Origin: a virus
IMG/VR virus record: IMGVR_UViG_3300033144_003191
Coordinates: 1-50,396 of that record
DNA length: 50,396 bases
Reading direction: 5' to 3' (one strand)
Shown piece by piece: positions 8,727 through 17,034 of this stretch. Numbering within the stretch: the first letter of the stretch is position 1; every line of letters begins with the position of its first letter. The notes beneath the pieces were generated by a model. The model ran no database searches. It was given only the letters and a program-made list of their open reading frames with translations, and was not told the DNA's origin. The position numbers were made by a program, and so were the translations under genes.

Positions 8727-9023
8727 TTACGATCTCACTACAGGAGGCGTCATAGCCTTCTGCGCTGAGGTCAGCGATGGATTCGGGGGAGGGACCATGG
8801 TGTTGGGCTTCGTGTAGTTGGTCTTCTTCAAGTTCGTCTTCGTGACGACCTTACCCACCAATTTCTGGGGAGTGACAGGGGCAGCAGGCTTTGAGGGCAT
8901 GGTGCCACCATCACCCCCCGGAGAGGGAGGTGCGATGATCGATGGGGAGGAGAAGCCAGCAGCCTTCATGATGCTGGCTAGCTCCTCGCCCATCGACCGG
9001 AAAACCAGAGAGCCCAAGTCCAC
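8727..9023 (-). CDS. Small Pro-rich virion-cluster protein, GTG start
   Basis: This 98-residue protein starts at a GTG five bases after the stop of the upstream gene, with AGGTCAG in front of it. It has a short helical N-terminus (VFRSMGEELASIMKAAGF), then Pro/Gly-rich and Lys/Thr/Asn-rich sequence that is probably disordered. No domain is recognised. A later start at the ATG of residue 11 is possible. Operon position is the only hint of a structural role. Confidence 0.65.
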   Translation of the reverse strand: MDLGSLVFRSMGEELASIMKAAGFSSPSIIAPPSPGGDGGTMPSKPAAPVTPQKLVGKVVTKTNLKKTNYTKPNTMVPPPNPSLTSAQKAMTPPVVRS

Positions 9024-9028
9024 CTGAC

Positions 9029-9646
9029 CTAGCCCTCAGTCCCGGTGTTGACGGGGTAACCCATGTCCGCGAGGACCTGCCAGGCCGCAGTGTCCACAGC
9101 GACCTTCTCTTCCTCGGCCTGCTTCTGCAGGGCATCCGGGGGGACGATGGTGCCGTCCTCGTTGACGAGACCGTTCTCGTTGAGGATGTCGAAGGCGCGC
9201 TTCTCGACGCTCTCCTGGAAGGCCGCGTCCTTCTCCTTGTCCTCGCCCTTGTCCTCCTTGGCCTCTTCCTTCTTCTTCTGGACGGCGGCCAGGAGAGGAT
9301 TCCCCTTCTTCTCGGGCTCGGGCTCCCCGCCCTCCTCGGCATGCTTCTGGATCGACTTGAGCTCGTCGACGTAGGCATGGGCCATGATGCGGCCCATGTA
9401 GTCGGCCTGCTTCACCATGTCGGCAGCGGCGTCCTTCTCCATGTCGTCGTCGGTGGTCTCCTCGGGGGTGCCCGCCAGCTCATTGTAGGCCTCGACGATT
9501 TGCTCGTCGCTGAGCTTGGTCAGGTCGATGTCGCCTTCTTCGGCGATCTTCTCGAGCAGCTCGAGCTCCGCGGTCTTCGCCATCTGCTCTTGCGACGGCT
9601 CGACGGCACCCAGAGTGTCGTAGAAGTCAGCCAGTGTCTTGTCCAT
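9029..9646 (-). CDS. Acidic helical scaffold-like protein
   Basis: This 205-residue protein is very acidic and helical, with many Glu/Lys runs (EPEKKGN, KKKEEAKEDKGEDKEKD). It lies between the putative protease and the capsid region, as scaffold genes often do. K-x-A sites are unusually dense: AKTA (23-26), EKIA (32-35), EKDAAA, VKQA, QKHA, EKDAAF, EKRA, QKQA and EKVA. If that motif is a cleavage signal, this protein would be cut into small pieces, as T4 core proteins are. The start follows AGGAGAAGAGGA. The role is inferred. Confidence 0.7.
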   Translation of the reverse strand: MDKTLADFYDTLGAVEPSQEQMAKTAELELLEKIAEEGDIDLTKLSDEQIVEAYNELAGTPEETTDDDMEKDAAADMVKQADYMGRIMAHAYVDELKSIQKHAEEGGEPEPEKKGNPLLAAVQKKKEEAKEDKGEDKEKDAAFQESVEKRAFDILNENGLVNEDGTIVPPDALQKQAEEEKVAVDTAAWQVLADMGYPVNTGTEG

Positions 9647-9712
9647 GGTGTTCCTCTTCTCCTTGTCAGTTCATGCCATGCGGAGAAGGGACGATATTCG
9701 AGATAGGCATCT

Positions 9713-11854
9713 CTACGCCGCTCCACCGCGTCCTGCGAGGGCGTTCACCTCTCGCAGACCCGCGTAGCTAGGATGGTCTGCCACATACCGGGATACGGGC
9801 CCAGGCATGTAGACTCCGTTGAGATAAGTGGCAGGGAACATCCCAAGAAACGATTGAATCACGTCCCCACCTGCTTTGACAAGACCCGCCCCCTCTTTTA
9901 GGAACAGATCCTCCTCGGAGACGATCTCTGCGTACAGTCCCGGGTACTCGTGAAGCGCCTTGGGCACCAAGCTCGCGACCTTCTGCATGACCTCTTGGCG
10001 ATAGGCCTGGTACGCACCAGATACCTTGTCCAAGAGGGGGTGCTGAATCATGCGGGACTCATCCTTCGGGACGTGCTTCACGATAGTGATCTTGAGGACT
10101 CGTCGCTTCAGCGGAGGGCCGTAAGCTGAGCGGCCTTCCATCAACGGACCAAGCATCTTGATGAGCCGAGGCAGGAAGTCCGGCGCCAACTGCATACCAG
10201 GGGCGGCATCCGCATCTGCACCTGGCTCGAAGCAAGCCCCAGCATCGTCCAGCTTGTCAGCTAGATCATTGTGGCCCATGCTACGGACCATGACACGCTG
10301 GAACTCCCGCGGCTTCAGGACGATACCCATTCCAGCAGCCGTACCCAGAGAACGACCCGGGCACTCCGACATCTCGTCAAGGGTATCCTTCGGGATGTCG
10401 GGCTCCTCCTTAGCGACGGATGATAGCGACTTGTTGAAGTGGGACTGGATCCTCTTGATGATCTCAGCCTTCTTGTCAAAGGAGAGGTCCGCCAGCTTCT
10501 GCGGTCCAACGGCGAAGGCTTGCTCGAGGTCCGCCATCCCAATCTTCACGACCTTCTCTTGGTGGCTGCGAGTCGTGAACCCAGGGCGGGACAGCTTCCT
10601 GCGCTGCCTGTCGATGATCTTGTTTATGCGGACCTCGTCCTCGGGGTCCTCGAACTCAGGGAAGGCTCGGTACCCAGCCGCCTTCTCATGAACCGCGCTG
10701 AGCTTTGCCTCTCGCGCCTTCTTACGCGCTTTCAGGAACTCCCCGCCCTGCTTTAGGGCCGCGTTCATGATCGGGCCGGCTGTTTTCTCCTTAGCCTCCC
10801 ACTCCTTCTTGAGTCGCGCCATCTCCTGCTTCGAGATGTCCTGAATCTCGCCAGCGTCGCGATCATCACGGTTGTGCTGGACTACGTACTCCTCGAAGGG
10901 GGTCAGTTCCATGGCCGTCTTCTCTCGAGACCAAACGTCATGGATGTGTGAGCTCAGGACTGCGCCATGAGGACTGCACTTGGTGCAGCCTGCCTTACAC
11001 ATCGGGGAGTCGATCTTGATTGGGCACTGACCCACAGCCAACTTCGCCATGACCTTGGAGGACTTGTCGGCTCCGATGAAGACGAACGAGATGTCAAAGA
11101 ACTTGGGGTGGAGGTTCCACATCCACACCCGTCGACCGTCAGGGTAAATCCTTCCTGTCTCGAACTGGAGATGCTGGCAATAGTCCTTGGTCGTGACGCT
11201 GAGTCCGCGGATCGGCTTGCGCCTATGCTCCGCGAGGTCCTTGCGTGGGTTGCCAGTGATGCGAGACCAGTCCGTGCAAATGGAGCAGAGATCAAACGGG
11301 ACACGGCACCCCATGCTGACATCAGGGAACTCGCCGTTGTCGATCCTGTCCACGACGCCGTAGGCTCCCTGCTCCTGAGCCTTTTTACGGGAGACGCCGA
11401 CTACGAGAAGGACCCTCCGCATCTGCGGGTCCCAGGTCGCGTACTCTACATTGCCGAAAGCTCGAGCTGGATCCTTGTTGACGTGGTGCTGATAGGCGTA
11501 GGCGTTGTAGAACGTGGGGTAACCCCACTCCCACTTCGACCCAGTCATTCGCCGCATGCTAGTGCTAAGGTCCTGCCAACCCTGCGGTGCGTGGATCAGG
11601 CTGTGGTGCGGGAAGTAGTCCCCGTTTGTATTTGATCCCCAGTATTCCCCAGCACCGAGGGCGGACAGCAAAGCCATGACCTTGCCCTCGTCCTTGGGCG
11701 CGGCCTTCATGAACTTCTTGACGTCGTCGAGGAGAGGGGCGGAGACGTGAGCCTCCTTCACCATCTCGATGCAGTCGTCATACCCCGGGTGCAGAAGGTG
11801 AAAGTGAACACCAACATCACTCTCCCCGGAGTACTGGCACTGCTTCTCGATCAT
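9713..11854 (-). CDS. Putative prohead maturation protease with extended C-terminus
   Basis: This 713-residue protein has an N-terminal part (about 60-265) with the order of features seen in serine prohead proteases of the HK97/T4 type: a GSNTNGDYF block near 73-81, YQHHVNKDP with His123/His124, and after about 56 residues DVSMGCRVP with Ser180, then a DISFV strand near 254-258. The His and Ser would form the catalytic centre. The enzyme would trim head proteins inside the prohead. Unusually, Cys183, 190, 193, 226, 277, 286, 290 and 293 cluster around and after the active-site region, suggesting bound metal. The long C-terminal half is helical, contains REKTAMEL, KEKTAGP and HEKAAGY, and may be a scaffold-like or self-cleaved extension. 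The assignment is by motif layout; a purely structural role cannot be ruled out. Confidence 0.55.
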   Translation of the reverse strand: MIEKQCQYSGESDVGVHFHLLHPGYDDCIEMVKEAHVSAPLLDDVKKFMKAAPKDEGKVMALLSALGAGEYWGSNTNGDYFPHHSLIHAPQGWQDLSTSMRRMTGSKWEWGYPTFYNAYAYQHHVNKDPARAFGNVEYATWDPQMRRVLLVVGVSRKKAQEQGAYGVVDRIDNGEFPDVSMGCRVPFDLCSICTDWSRITGNPRKDLAEHRRKPIRGLSVTTKDYCQHLQFETGRIYPDGRRVWMWNLHPKFFDISFVFIGADKSSKVMAKLAVGQCPIKIDSPMCKAGCTKCSPHGAVLSSHIHDVWSREKTAMELTPFEEYVVQHNRDDRDAGEIQDISKQEMARLKKEWEAKEKTAGPIMNAALKQGGEFLKARKKAREAKLSAVHEKAAGYRAFPEFEDPEDEVRINKIIDRQRRKLSRPGFTTRSHQEKVVKIGMADLEQAFAVGPQKLADLSFDKKAEIIKRIQSHFNKSLSSVAKEEPDIPKDTLDEMSECPGRSLGTAAGMGIVLKPREFQRVMVRSMGHNDLADKLDDAGACFEPGADADAAPGMQLAPDFLPRLIKMLGPLMEGRSAYGPPLKRRVLKITIVKHVPKDESRMIQHPLLDKVSGAYQAYRQEVMQKVASLVPKALHEYPGLYAEIVSEEDLFLKEGAGLVKAGGDVIQSFLGMFPATYLNGVYMPGPVSRYVADHPSYAGLREVNALAGRGGAA

Positions 11855-11862
11855 CGGAGCCC

Positions 11863-12624
11863 CTAACGACCGAAGCGACCAATCTGTGCGAAGCCCCCTG
11901 GCGTGCCACCTGGCTTGTCGACCTTCGGTGCTGCTGTCAGACCGGCGATCTCTGGCCCCATCTCCTGCTTGGCCAGGGTATCACCGCGAATATTCCCAAC
12001 CTGCTTGGCCATAGCGTCACCCTCCAAGTGGTGTCGCTTGTACTGCTCCAGCCGGTACTTGTTCGTCTGCTTCTCCGACTCCAGTCCGAGCGTGTCCTCG
12101 CGCTTCTGGCGGCCCTCCTCCATGGAGCGGGCGCCGCCCATGGCGCCAACCATGATGGGCATGCCCCGCTCCATCGGTGAAGACCGAGGCCCAGTTTTGG
12201 AGCGGGCCGAGATCAGGTCGCTGATGGTCTTGGTCGGGACGTTGTCGTACTCCGCCAAGGACTTCACCCAGGAACCGGAGACGTAGGGGTCCGCCGCCAT
12301 CTCAGGGTTGAAGTTGTGAAGGGTACGGAATGTGGCGTGGACCTTCTTGCGATCCATCTCCCCCAGCTCCGGGTTCTCCTTGAGCATGCGGTTGAAGCCG
12401 CGGGCCCTGGTGATGGCTTTCTTCGCAGCCTCGTAGATGTCATCGCCGGCTTGAGCGATGGTTCCCGCGATCACGGCACCAGCTCCCAACGCGGCCGCGC
12501 CCATGGCGATTTCACCAGGCTTGGCGCCAAGAAGGGAGGCCATAGAGCCGAGGGCCCTGGTACCGGCCGCTTCCTTCTCCATCCCCTGCGCCTTGAACTC
12601 GAGGAATTCGTCAACGGCGTTCAT
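11863..12624 (-). CDS. Gly/Ala-rich virion-cluster protein
   Basis: The protein has 253 residues. The ATG at 12624 shares its A with the upstream stop (TAATG), which argues for this start over a longer in-frame ORF. MEKEAAG lies at 15-21. A small-residue hydrophobic segment (about 38-60, GAAALGAGAVIAG) then precedes a basic helix (KKAITRARGFNRMLKEN). The C-terminal half is charged and ends in a Gly/Pro-rich tail. The layout, a short polar head followed by EKxA and then a possible membrane helix, is shared with the proteins at 23410 and 32206. It may be an internal virion protein. No family is recognised. Confidence 0.7.
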   Translation of the reverse strand: MNAVDEFLEFKAQGMEKEAAGTRALGSMASLLGAKPGEIAMGAAALGAGAVIAGTIAQAGDDIYEAAKKAITRARGFNRMLKENPELGEMDRKKVHATFRTLHNFNPEMAADPYVSGSWVKSLAEYDNVPTKTISDLISARSKTGPRSSPMERGMPIMVGAMGGARSMEEGRQKREDTLGLESEKQTNKYRLEQYKRHHLEGDAMAKQVGNIRGDTLAKQEMGPEIAGLTAAPKVDKPGGTPGGFAQIGRFGR

Positions 12625-12965
12625 TACATGAACCTCTGCGTTTTGGGATCGTAATGTGGCGCGGTCTGAGCCTGCCACTCACGGTACTTGTTGACCTTGC
12701 CACGCATGTACCTGGACACGTCTTTGGGGCCAGCCACGTACTTGGTCGTGAGGTAGCCGCCGCCGATGAGGGATGCTAGCTCTGGTGATCGGCGGATCAT
12801 GAATGCTGCTGCAGACCCGGGGGCACCGCCGCCTACCATCTTACGGGCGCCTTCACCCCCTGCTGCGAGGCCCTGTCGAATGAGCTTCAGGGCTTTGGCT
12901 GGATCCGCAGCTTCCTTGAGCAGGGATGCGAGGACCCCCGCGGAACGGAGACCCTCGTAGGTCAT
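12624..12965 (-). CDS. Small Gly/Ala-rich virion-cluster protein
   Basis: This 113-residue protein overlaps the upstream gene by four bases (ATGA) and the downstream gene by one (TAATG), so it belongs to a coupled trio. LLKEAADPAKAL lies at 15-26, followed by Gly-rich sequence, a weakly hydrophobic segment (PELASLIGGGYLTTKYV) and a basic/aromatic C-terminus. It is not recognised. The composition is like that of the other proposed internal virion proteins. Confidence 0.7.
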   Translation of the reverse strand: MTYEGLRSAGVLASLLKEAADPAKALKLIRQGLAAGGEGARKMVGGGAPGSAAAFMIRRSPELASLIGGGYLTTKYVAGPKDVSRYMRGKVNKYREWQAQTAPHYDPKTQRFM

Positions 12966-13813
12966 CCAATCTGCCTCTTGATGGTGTCGTTGACGCGAGT
13001 GAGCTGCGCGTCGAGACGATCCACCGCCGCGGACAGAGTGAAACGCTCCTGAGCCAACTTCACGAACTTCCGGAAGACCACCACGATACCGGCGTTCGGG
13101 TTCACGGCACCAGCAGTCTTGGTGACCTCATCGCTGTAGCGATTCAGATCAGCCACGTCGAGGTTGGCCTGAATGTGATTCAGGGCCAGCGTCGCGAAGT
13201 CCGGGTGCGGCGAGTACTCGGACAGAGCACGCGCCATGTCCACGGTACTGTACCCAGACATTGCTGCCTGCTTCGCTTCCTTGACCAAGTCGCTGACGAC
13301 ATAGTCATACTCCTGCCGCGCACCGACCAGCTCCGCTTCGAAGTGGTCCTTCGCACCACGGAGTTTGTCTCGAGTGTCCCAGAAGTCACCCATCGGGTTG
13401 GCCGCCGGGTACTCGGACGCGGTCTTCACGGGCTCGAACGGGTCGCCCGCTGAGTCCTCACCTGGAACGTAGGGAGTGATCGTGTCCCTGCGATCCGACA
13501 TTGCGACTGGGGTATGAGTTGCTCCCATGTCGAGCTCCTTCAGCACGTCGCCTGGATCGGCCGGTCCGCCAGTGAAGTTGACGACCCTGTGGTCCTCAGC
13601 CCCCTTCTCGAACATCATCTGGAACGTCGCGTTGTTGGCGAACTCCACGATCCTGCGCACATGCTCCGGACCGAGCTCGTTGTGCTCTTGAACAACCTGC
13701 ACCACGGCCTCGGTCAGAGGTACAGCACCCCCGAGATGACGAGCGCTAGCCTCCTTGGCCAGCTTTCTCAGATCATCAGGATCGACCATCGATCCATTTC
13801 CCCGGTGGGGCAT
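12962..13813 (-). CDS. Virion-cluster protein, first gene of the leftmost minus operon
   Basis: This 283-residue protein is mainly helical. It carries LRKLAKEASARHLGG near 15-29, a central acidic/Pro region with PVKTASEYPAANP, and VTKTAGAVNP before a C-terminal helix. The ATG at 13813 follows GGAGGAG; a second ATG at residue 9 is possible. It is the first gene of the minus-strand unit running through protease and capsid, and faces the divergent HTH gene at 13898 across an 84-bp gap that should hold promoters for both. Function is unknown. Confidence 0.7.
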   Translation of the reverse strand: MPHRGNGSMVDPDDLRKLAKEASARHLGGAVPLTEAVVQVVQEHNELGPEHVRRIVEFANNATFQMMFEKGAEDHRVVNFTGGPADPGDVLKELDMGATHTPVAMSDRRDTITPYVPGEDSAGDPFEPVKTASEYPAANPMGDFWDTRDKLRGAKDHFEAELVGARQEYDYVVSDLVKEAKQAAMSGYSTVDMARALSEYSPHPDFATLALNHIQANLDVADLNRYSDEVTKTAGAVNPNAGIVVVFRKFVKLAQERFTLSAAVDRLDAQLTRVNDTIKRQIG

Positions 13814-13847
13814 CAGCCTCTAGCTCCTCCCAGCACCCCTTACATCA

Positions 13848-13858
13848 TATAGGGCGCG
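13848..13858 (+). promoter_or_regulatory. Candidate promoter element TATAGGGCGCG
   Basis: The element lies 50 bases before the start of the plus-strand HTH gene, in the gap to the divergent minus operon. It resembles TATAGATGCG at 14673 and TATAGAGCGC at 17037, both also ahead of plus-strand genes. No convincing -35 hexamer is visible, so it is only a candidate. Confidence 0.3.
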
Positions 13859-13897
13859 TCTGGTAAACTATCACAAACGTAACACACGACGGATCGC

Positions 13898-14641
13898 ATG
13901 GGAAGAACCCGAAGTAATTGGATCCCTGTCCAGCAAGCGGCTCAGAAACTAGGCTGTCGCGTTGAGTCTGTGCAGGAATTGATAGGGCAAGGCCTGCTCA
14001 GGAAGCTGAGCAACGGCGACAAGCTCTACGTACATGACTCAGACATAGACGATATAGTCCGGCTGCATGGTGGCGCAGAGATGCCGCCAGAGGAGCAGCG
14101 CCGACGCATCGTGTTCTTGGAGCAGAAGGTATCCCGCCTCGAAGAAGCACTCGAGCTCATGTTCCAGGTCAACCAGATGTCGTCATCACGGATGGAGACG
14201 ATGGAGGATGAAGACCTCTTGAAGCTGTACCACAGCATCGTCGAGACGGAGATCGCCAAGGAGTGGACCCTCCACAGAATTCTGTCATGCTGTGAGGTCT
14301 TCATGCGGATCAGCGAGGTAGAGATAGAGCGCCTCAACGATCTAGTAGACACCAAGACATCATGGCGGCCGTTCTACGAGCTGTGCCTGAAGCAGCTCCG
14401 CTACGTTACAACCCACGAAGAGTTCCCAGTGGACATCAACATGCAACGGAGCCGGGACCTACTGTCTCGTGGGAGGATGAACCTCCGAGAGCTGGCGGTC
14501 CTGTTCATCGAGCTCGAAGCCGACAAGGAATCGAGCTACGAGATGCTGGCCTCTGTCGCTAAGACTGACATCGATGCCTTCGATGCCTTGATGCGCCAAA
14601 TGAAGAAGAGAAACAACCGCGGCCGACTCAGTCTCCTGTGA
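13898..14641 (+). CDS. DNA-binding protein with MerR/excisionase-like helix-turn-helix
   Basis: The protein has 247 residues. Residues 8-55 fit a winged helix-turn-helix of the MerR/excisionase type: WIPVQQAAQKLG, then VESVQELIGQGLLRKL and a wing ending in YVHDSDIDDIVRL. A coiled coil follows (about 70-95), then a helical C-terminal domain of about 150 residues with two adjacent Cys in RILSCCEVF. The gene is on the plus strand between the minus operon of protease and capsid and the minus-strand terminase. It could be a transcription regulator of late genes. A small terminase subunit (HTH plus coiled coil) is a serious alternative, since none was otherwise found near the large subunit. Confidence 0.65.
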   Translation: MGRTRSNWIPVQQAAQKLGCRVESVQELIGQGLLRKLSNGDKLYVHDSDIDDIVRLHGGAEMPPEEQRRRIVFLEQKVSRLEEALELMFQVNQMSSSRMETMEDEDLLKLYHSIVETEIAKEWTLHRILSCCEVFMRISEVEIERLNDLVDTKTSWRPFYELCLKQLRYVTTHEEFPVDINMQRSRDLLSRGRMNLRELAVLFIELEADKESSYEMLASVAKTDIDAFDALMRQMKKRNNRGRLSLL

Positions 14642-14651
14642 AAATCTAGCC

Positions 14652-14677
14652 CTATAGATCAGGTATAAGATCTATAG
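14652..14677. promoter_or_regulatory. Inverted repeat around TATAAG, candidate operator/promoter
   Basis: Perfect 9-bp arms ctatagatc (14652-14660) and gatctatag (14669-14677) flank aggtataa, giving a TATAAG at 14664-14669 that could be a -10 hexamer. It lies 34 bases ahead of the holin-like gene. Such a symmetric site overlapping a promoter would suit a dimeric regulator, possibly the HTH protein encoded just upstream. Confidence 0.5.
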
Positions 14678-14678
14678 A

Positions 14679-14694
14679 TGCGAACCGGTTCGCA
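14679..14694. promoter_or_regulatory. 16-bp perfect palindrome
   Basis: TGCGAACCGGTTCGCA reads the same on both strands. It lies two bases after the previous inverted repeat and directly before the AAAGGAGG ribosome site of the holin-like gene. It may be an operator. In RNA it could fold into a hairpin close to the ribosome site. Confidence 0.6.
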
Positions 14695-14710
14695 CGAAAG
14701 GAGGCCAATA

Positions 14711-15061
14711 ATGGCCGCAGCAGACGCCCCGCGTGACGACGCGGGAAGGTTTCAGTCACCCCCAATGGGGGCGGGGACTACTATCGCACCAACACCCGAT
14801 GACGGGGCCCTGAGCCCCGAGGAGAGGGAGGGACTGACCGACCAGCTCCGGGCCGTGGCGGCCCCCGTGGCGAGCGTCGCCACGGTCGGCACCTTCGTGG
14901 CCGCGGGGCAGATTGCCTCGCACTTCATCCCGGTCCCCTGGATCCGGATCGGAGTGCAGGTCGGGACGTTGGTGTTCGGCGCCGTCGCCGCGCACTACAC
15001 CGGACGCATCACGCGCGGTGTGCCCCTGAAGAAGAAGCGCGAGATCGAGAACGCGGCCTAG
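14711..15061 (+). CDS. Holin-like small membrane protein
   Basis: The protein has 116 residues. The ATG at 14711 is preceded by AAAGGAGG, which favours it over an upstream in-frame ATG at 14678. After a polar, Pro-rich N-terminus there are two likely membrane helices (about 46-65, VAAPVASVATVGTFVAAG, and 73-92, RIGVQVGTLVFGAVAAHYTG) and a short basic tail with KKKRE. Two helices, about 100 residues and a charged C-terminus are typical of phage holins, which time lysis. No endolysin gene lies next to it, so the role is not confirmed. It forms its own transcription unit with palindromes in front and a terminator behind. Confidence 0.5.
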   Translation: MAAADAPRDDAGRFQSPPMGAGTTIAPTPDDGALSPEEREGLTDQLRAVAAPVASVATVGTFVAAGQIASHFIPVPWIRIGVQVGTLVFGAVAAHYTGRITRGVPLKKKREIENAA

Positions 15062-15111
15062 CGTACTCGGCCAGGGAGAAAGGGCGGCGGTTGTACACGC
15101 CCCTTGTACGG

Positions 15112-15138
15112 GGGCGCCTTCGGGCGCCCTTTCTCTTT
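15112..15138 (+). terminator. Rho-independent terminator with TTCG tetraloop
   Basis: A 7-bp stem (15112-15118 gggcgcc, 15123-15129 ggcgccc) is closed by TTCG and followed by tttctcttt. It ends the holin-like transcript and overlaps the stop codon of the convergent terminase gene. An alternative hairpin just upstream (cgcccc, ttgtac, ggggcg) would compete for the first stem arm. Confidence 0.9.
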
Positions 15139-16990
15139 AGTCGATTACGGTTCCGTCCTTGATCGAGACCAGGATGTCTGGCCGCTGCCTGATAATCATG
15201 GAGGCCAGGAAGCAGTACACAACAGCGTCGAAAGTGTCGTCGCTCTTGCCGGGGCTGATCTTGTACTGCGTCATACGGAGCTGTTCCGAATACTCCGAGA
15301 AGATGTTGAGCATATCGACGGCATGAATCTCTTGCCACTGCTCCCAGTTCGGGAACCGGATGATTTCGGGACCGCGCTTGATGGCGTTGAAGATATCGGA
15401 CATGATCTCCGACTTGTGCATCGTGAAGCGGCCCAGCTTGTCCTGCCACTTGATTTTCTGGAGCTGCTTGCCGACGTACTGGTACTTCTTGATTTTCTCT
15501 GGCCCGAAGGTGCGCATCAGCCAGTCGTTGGTGTAGTAACCTCCGCCGTAGTCGGTGCCAGCTAGCTTGAAGTTGACGCCGACCAGCAGCTTGGCGATGG
15601 CCTCGAGCTGCGCAGTAGGCTCCACCTCTGGGCCAGTGAACCTGTGGGCGTAGAAGATGGTGAACACGCCCCCGATGTACCCACCCAAAGTGATCACGGT
15701 ATAGGACTCGTTCTCCGCCGTGCCCCAGTCGATCCCGGCGTAGACACCATCGTCACAACGCGCGGCGTTCTTCCGGACCTCAGTCATCTCGATGTCGTCG
15801 CGGCAGCAGGCTTGGACCTGGGACCGAGTCAGGGGGCGTGACCCAGAGTCGTAGCTGAGACCGAGAACCTCGTTGTAGAACAGAGCTCGTTCGTATCGGT
15901 TGTAGGCAAAGAGGACGTTGTCGTTCCAAGCCTCTTCGTTGTTGATGATCCACGGCACCATGAGCTGCGGGATGCGGAAGCCCTCGAACGTGACACGGTC
16001 CCTGTTGTTGTTGGTCTTGGGCTGCTTCGCTACCCACTGCGCCTTCCCGCCAAGCGGGTTGATGTACTTGCCGCACTTGGCACAGATCGGGCCCTTCTTA
16101 CCGATGTTCCGCTCACCTAGGATGTTCCAGTTGCCGCAGCCCTTCTCATCTAGGCCCAGACCTTCGCATGGAACCGCCCACTCGTTCTGGGTAGAGAACT
16201 GGTCCCAGTAGATCTGGATCGTGTTGTCCATGGACTTCGGTGTGCCAGAGTACCGATACAACTTCCAACTGGAGTGGGAGGCGCATTGCTCGATGACTGG
16301 GATGTTCTGGGTAGCGATGTCCTGTATCTCGTCGATCAGAATCAAGTCGGCAGAGATACCACGGACACGGTCCGCGGACAGGAATGCGTACCTGATCCTG
16401 ATCTGTGAGCGGTTGCGCAGCTGCTTGAAGAACACGTTCTGCGCCAGCTTCGTAGTCGTGAGGTTGTGGATGATTGGACTGATCTCGATTACCTCTCGGA
16501 TTCTGTCCACTGAGAAGACTGTTGCCTGCTGTGCAGTAGCCGTGACGAACAGCACCTTGAAGGCTACGTTGAGGGAGGAGTACGCGACCGAGATGTTGCC
16601 AAGACCAGTCGACTTCTCGGTCTGACGGGCGCACTTCATCAAGACACGGGGTGACTGCAGATCGTAAATCAACGGGAGGTAGGGCCGCTCGTCGAACGAG
16701 AACGGGGATATTGCTCCAGCTACTGGTATGTTGATCGCGAATTCCGTGAACTCGGAGGGGGAGACCTCGACACGATTGTCGGGCCTCTTCACTACAGTCT
16801 CCCCGCCCTCAAGCCCAAGAATGGCGTCGATCTCCTCCTCATCCATCAGGTCTTTTTCGTGCTCCTCAAGGAGGTCGTCGATCTCCCGCTCCAAGCTCTC
16901 ATCGTACCCACCCATCTTGGAGCGTAGGTACAGCCGCTCTCTGTGGGCTGCGAGATCTTTGTCGTAGCTGGTACTGGCGGCGTGAAGCAT
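15137..16990 (-). CDS. terL: Terminase large subunit (packaging ATPase-nuclease)
   Basis: This 617-residue protein is the DNA packaging motor and headful nuclease that docks on the portal. The ATPase domain has a Walker A variant ARQTEKST (121-128), with E in place of the usual Gly before Lys126, and a Walker B LILIDE (216-221). The nuclease domain has GIDWGTAE (419-426), GTDYGGG (478-484) and a late KSDDTFDA, giving the three acidic positions of the RNase H-like fold. An insertion near 275-310 carries Cys275, Cys285, Cys303 and Cys306 (CAKC) and probably binds zinc. The first 100 residues are an acidic helical extension. A minus-strand promoter candidate lies at 17035-17064. It stands alone between two plus-strand islands. 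Confidence 0.95.
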   Translation of the reverse strand: MLHAASTSYDKDLAAHRERLYLRSKMGGYDESLEREIDDLLEEHEKDLMDEEEIDAILGLEGGETVVKRPDNRVEVSPSEFTEFAINIPVAGAISPFSFDERPYLPLIYDLQSPRVLMKCARQTEKSTGLGNISVAYSSLNVAFKVLFVTATAQQATVFSVDRIREVIEISPIIHNLTTTKLAQNVFFKQLRNRSQIRIRYAFLSADRVRGISADLILIDEIQDIATQNIPVIEQCASHSSWKLYRYSGTPKSMDNTIQIYWDQFSTQNEWAVPCEGLGLDEKGCGNWNILGERNIGKKGPICAKCGKYINPLGGKAQWVAKQPKTNNNRDRVTFEGFRIPQLMVPWIINNEEAWNDNVLFAYNRYERALFYNEVLGLSYDSGSRPLTRSQVQACCRDDIEMTEVRKNAARCDDGVYAGIDWGTAENESYTVITLGGYIGGVFTIFYAHRFTGPEVEPTAQLEAIAKLLVGVNFKLAGTDYGGGYYTNDWLMRTFGPEKIKKYQYVGKQLQKIKWQDKLGRFTMHKSEIMSDIFNAIKRGPEIIRFPNWEQWQEIHAVDMLNIFSEYSEQLRMTQYKISPGKSDDTFDAVVYCFLASMIIRQRPDILVSIKDGTVID

Positions 16991-17034
16991 ACCCAGACTC
17001 TACGGCATAAAAATGATCCAGTCTAGCTGATATA

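Noticed and set aside
7736-8755. Plus-strand open frame of 339 codons with Leu/Gly-rich, membrane-like sequence
   Set aside because: It lies opposite the Ala/Lys-rich virion gene; Leu and Gly richness comes from reversed Lys/Ala codons.
15073-15111. Riboswitch or attenuator upstream of the TTCG terminator
   Set aside because: The competing hairpin is short and lies after the coding region, so no regulated downstream gene exists.
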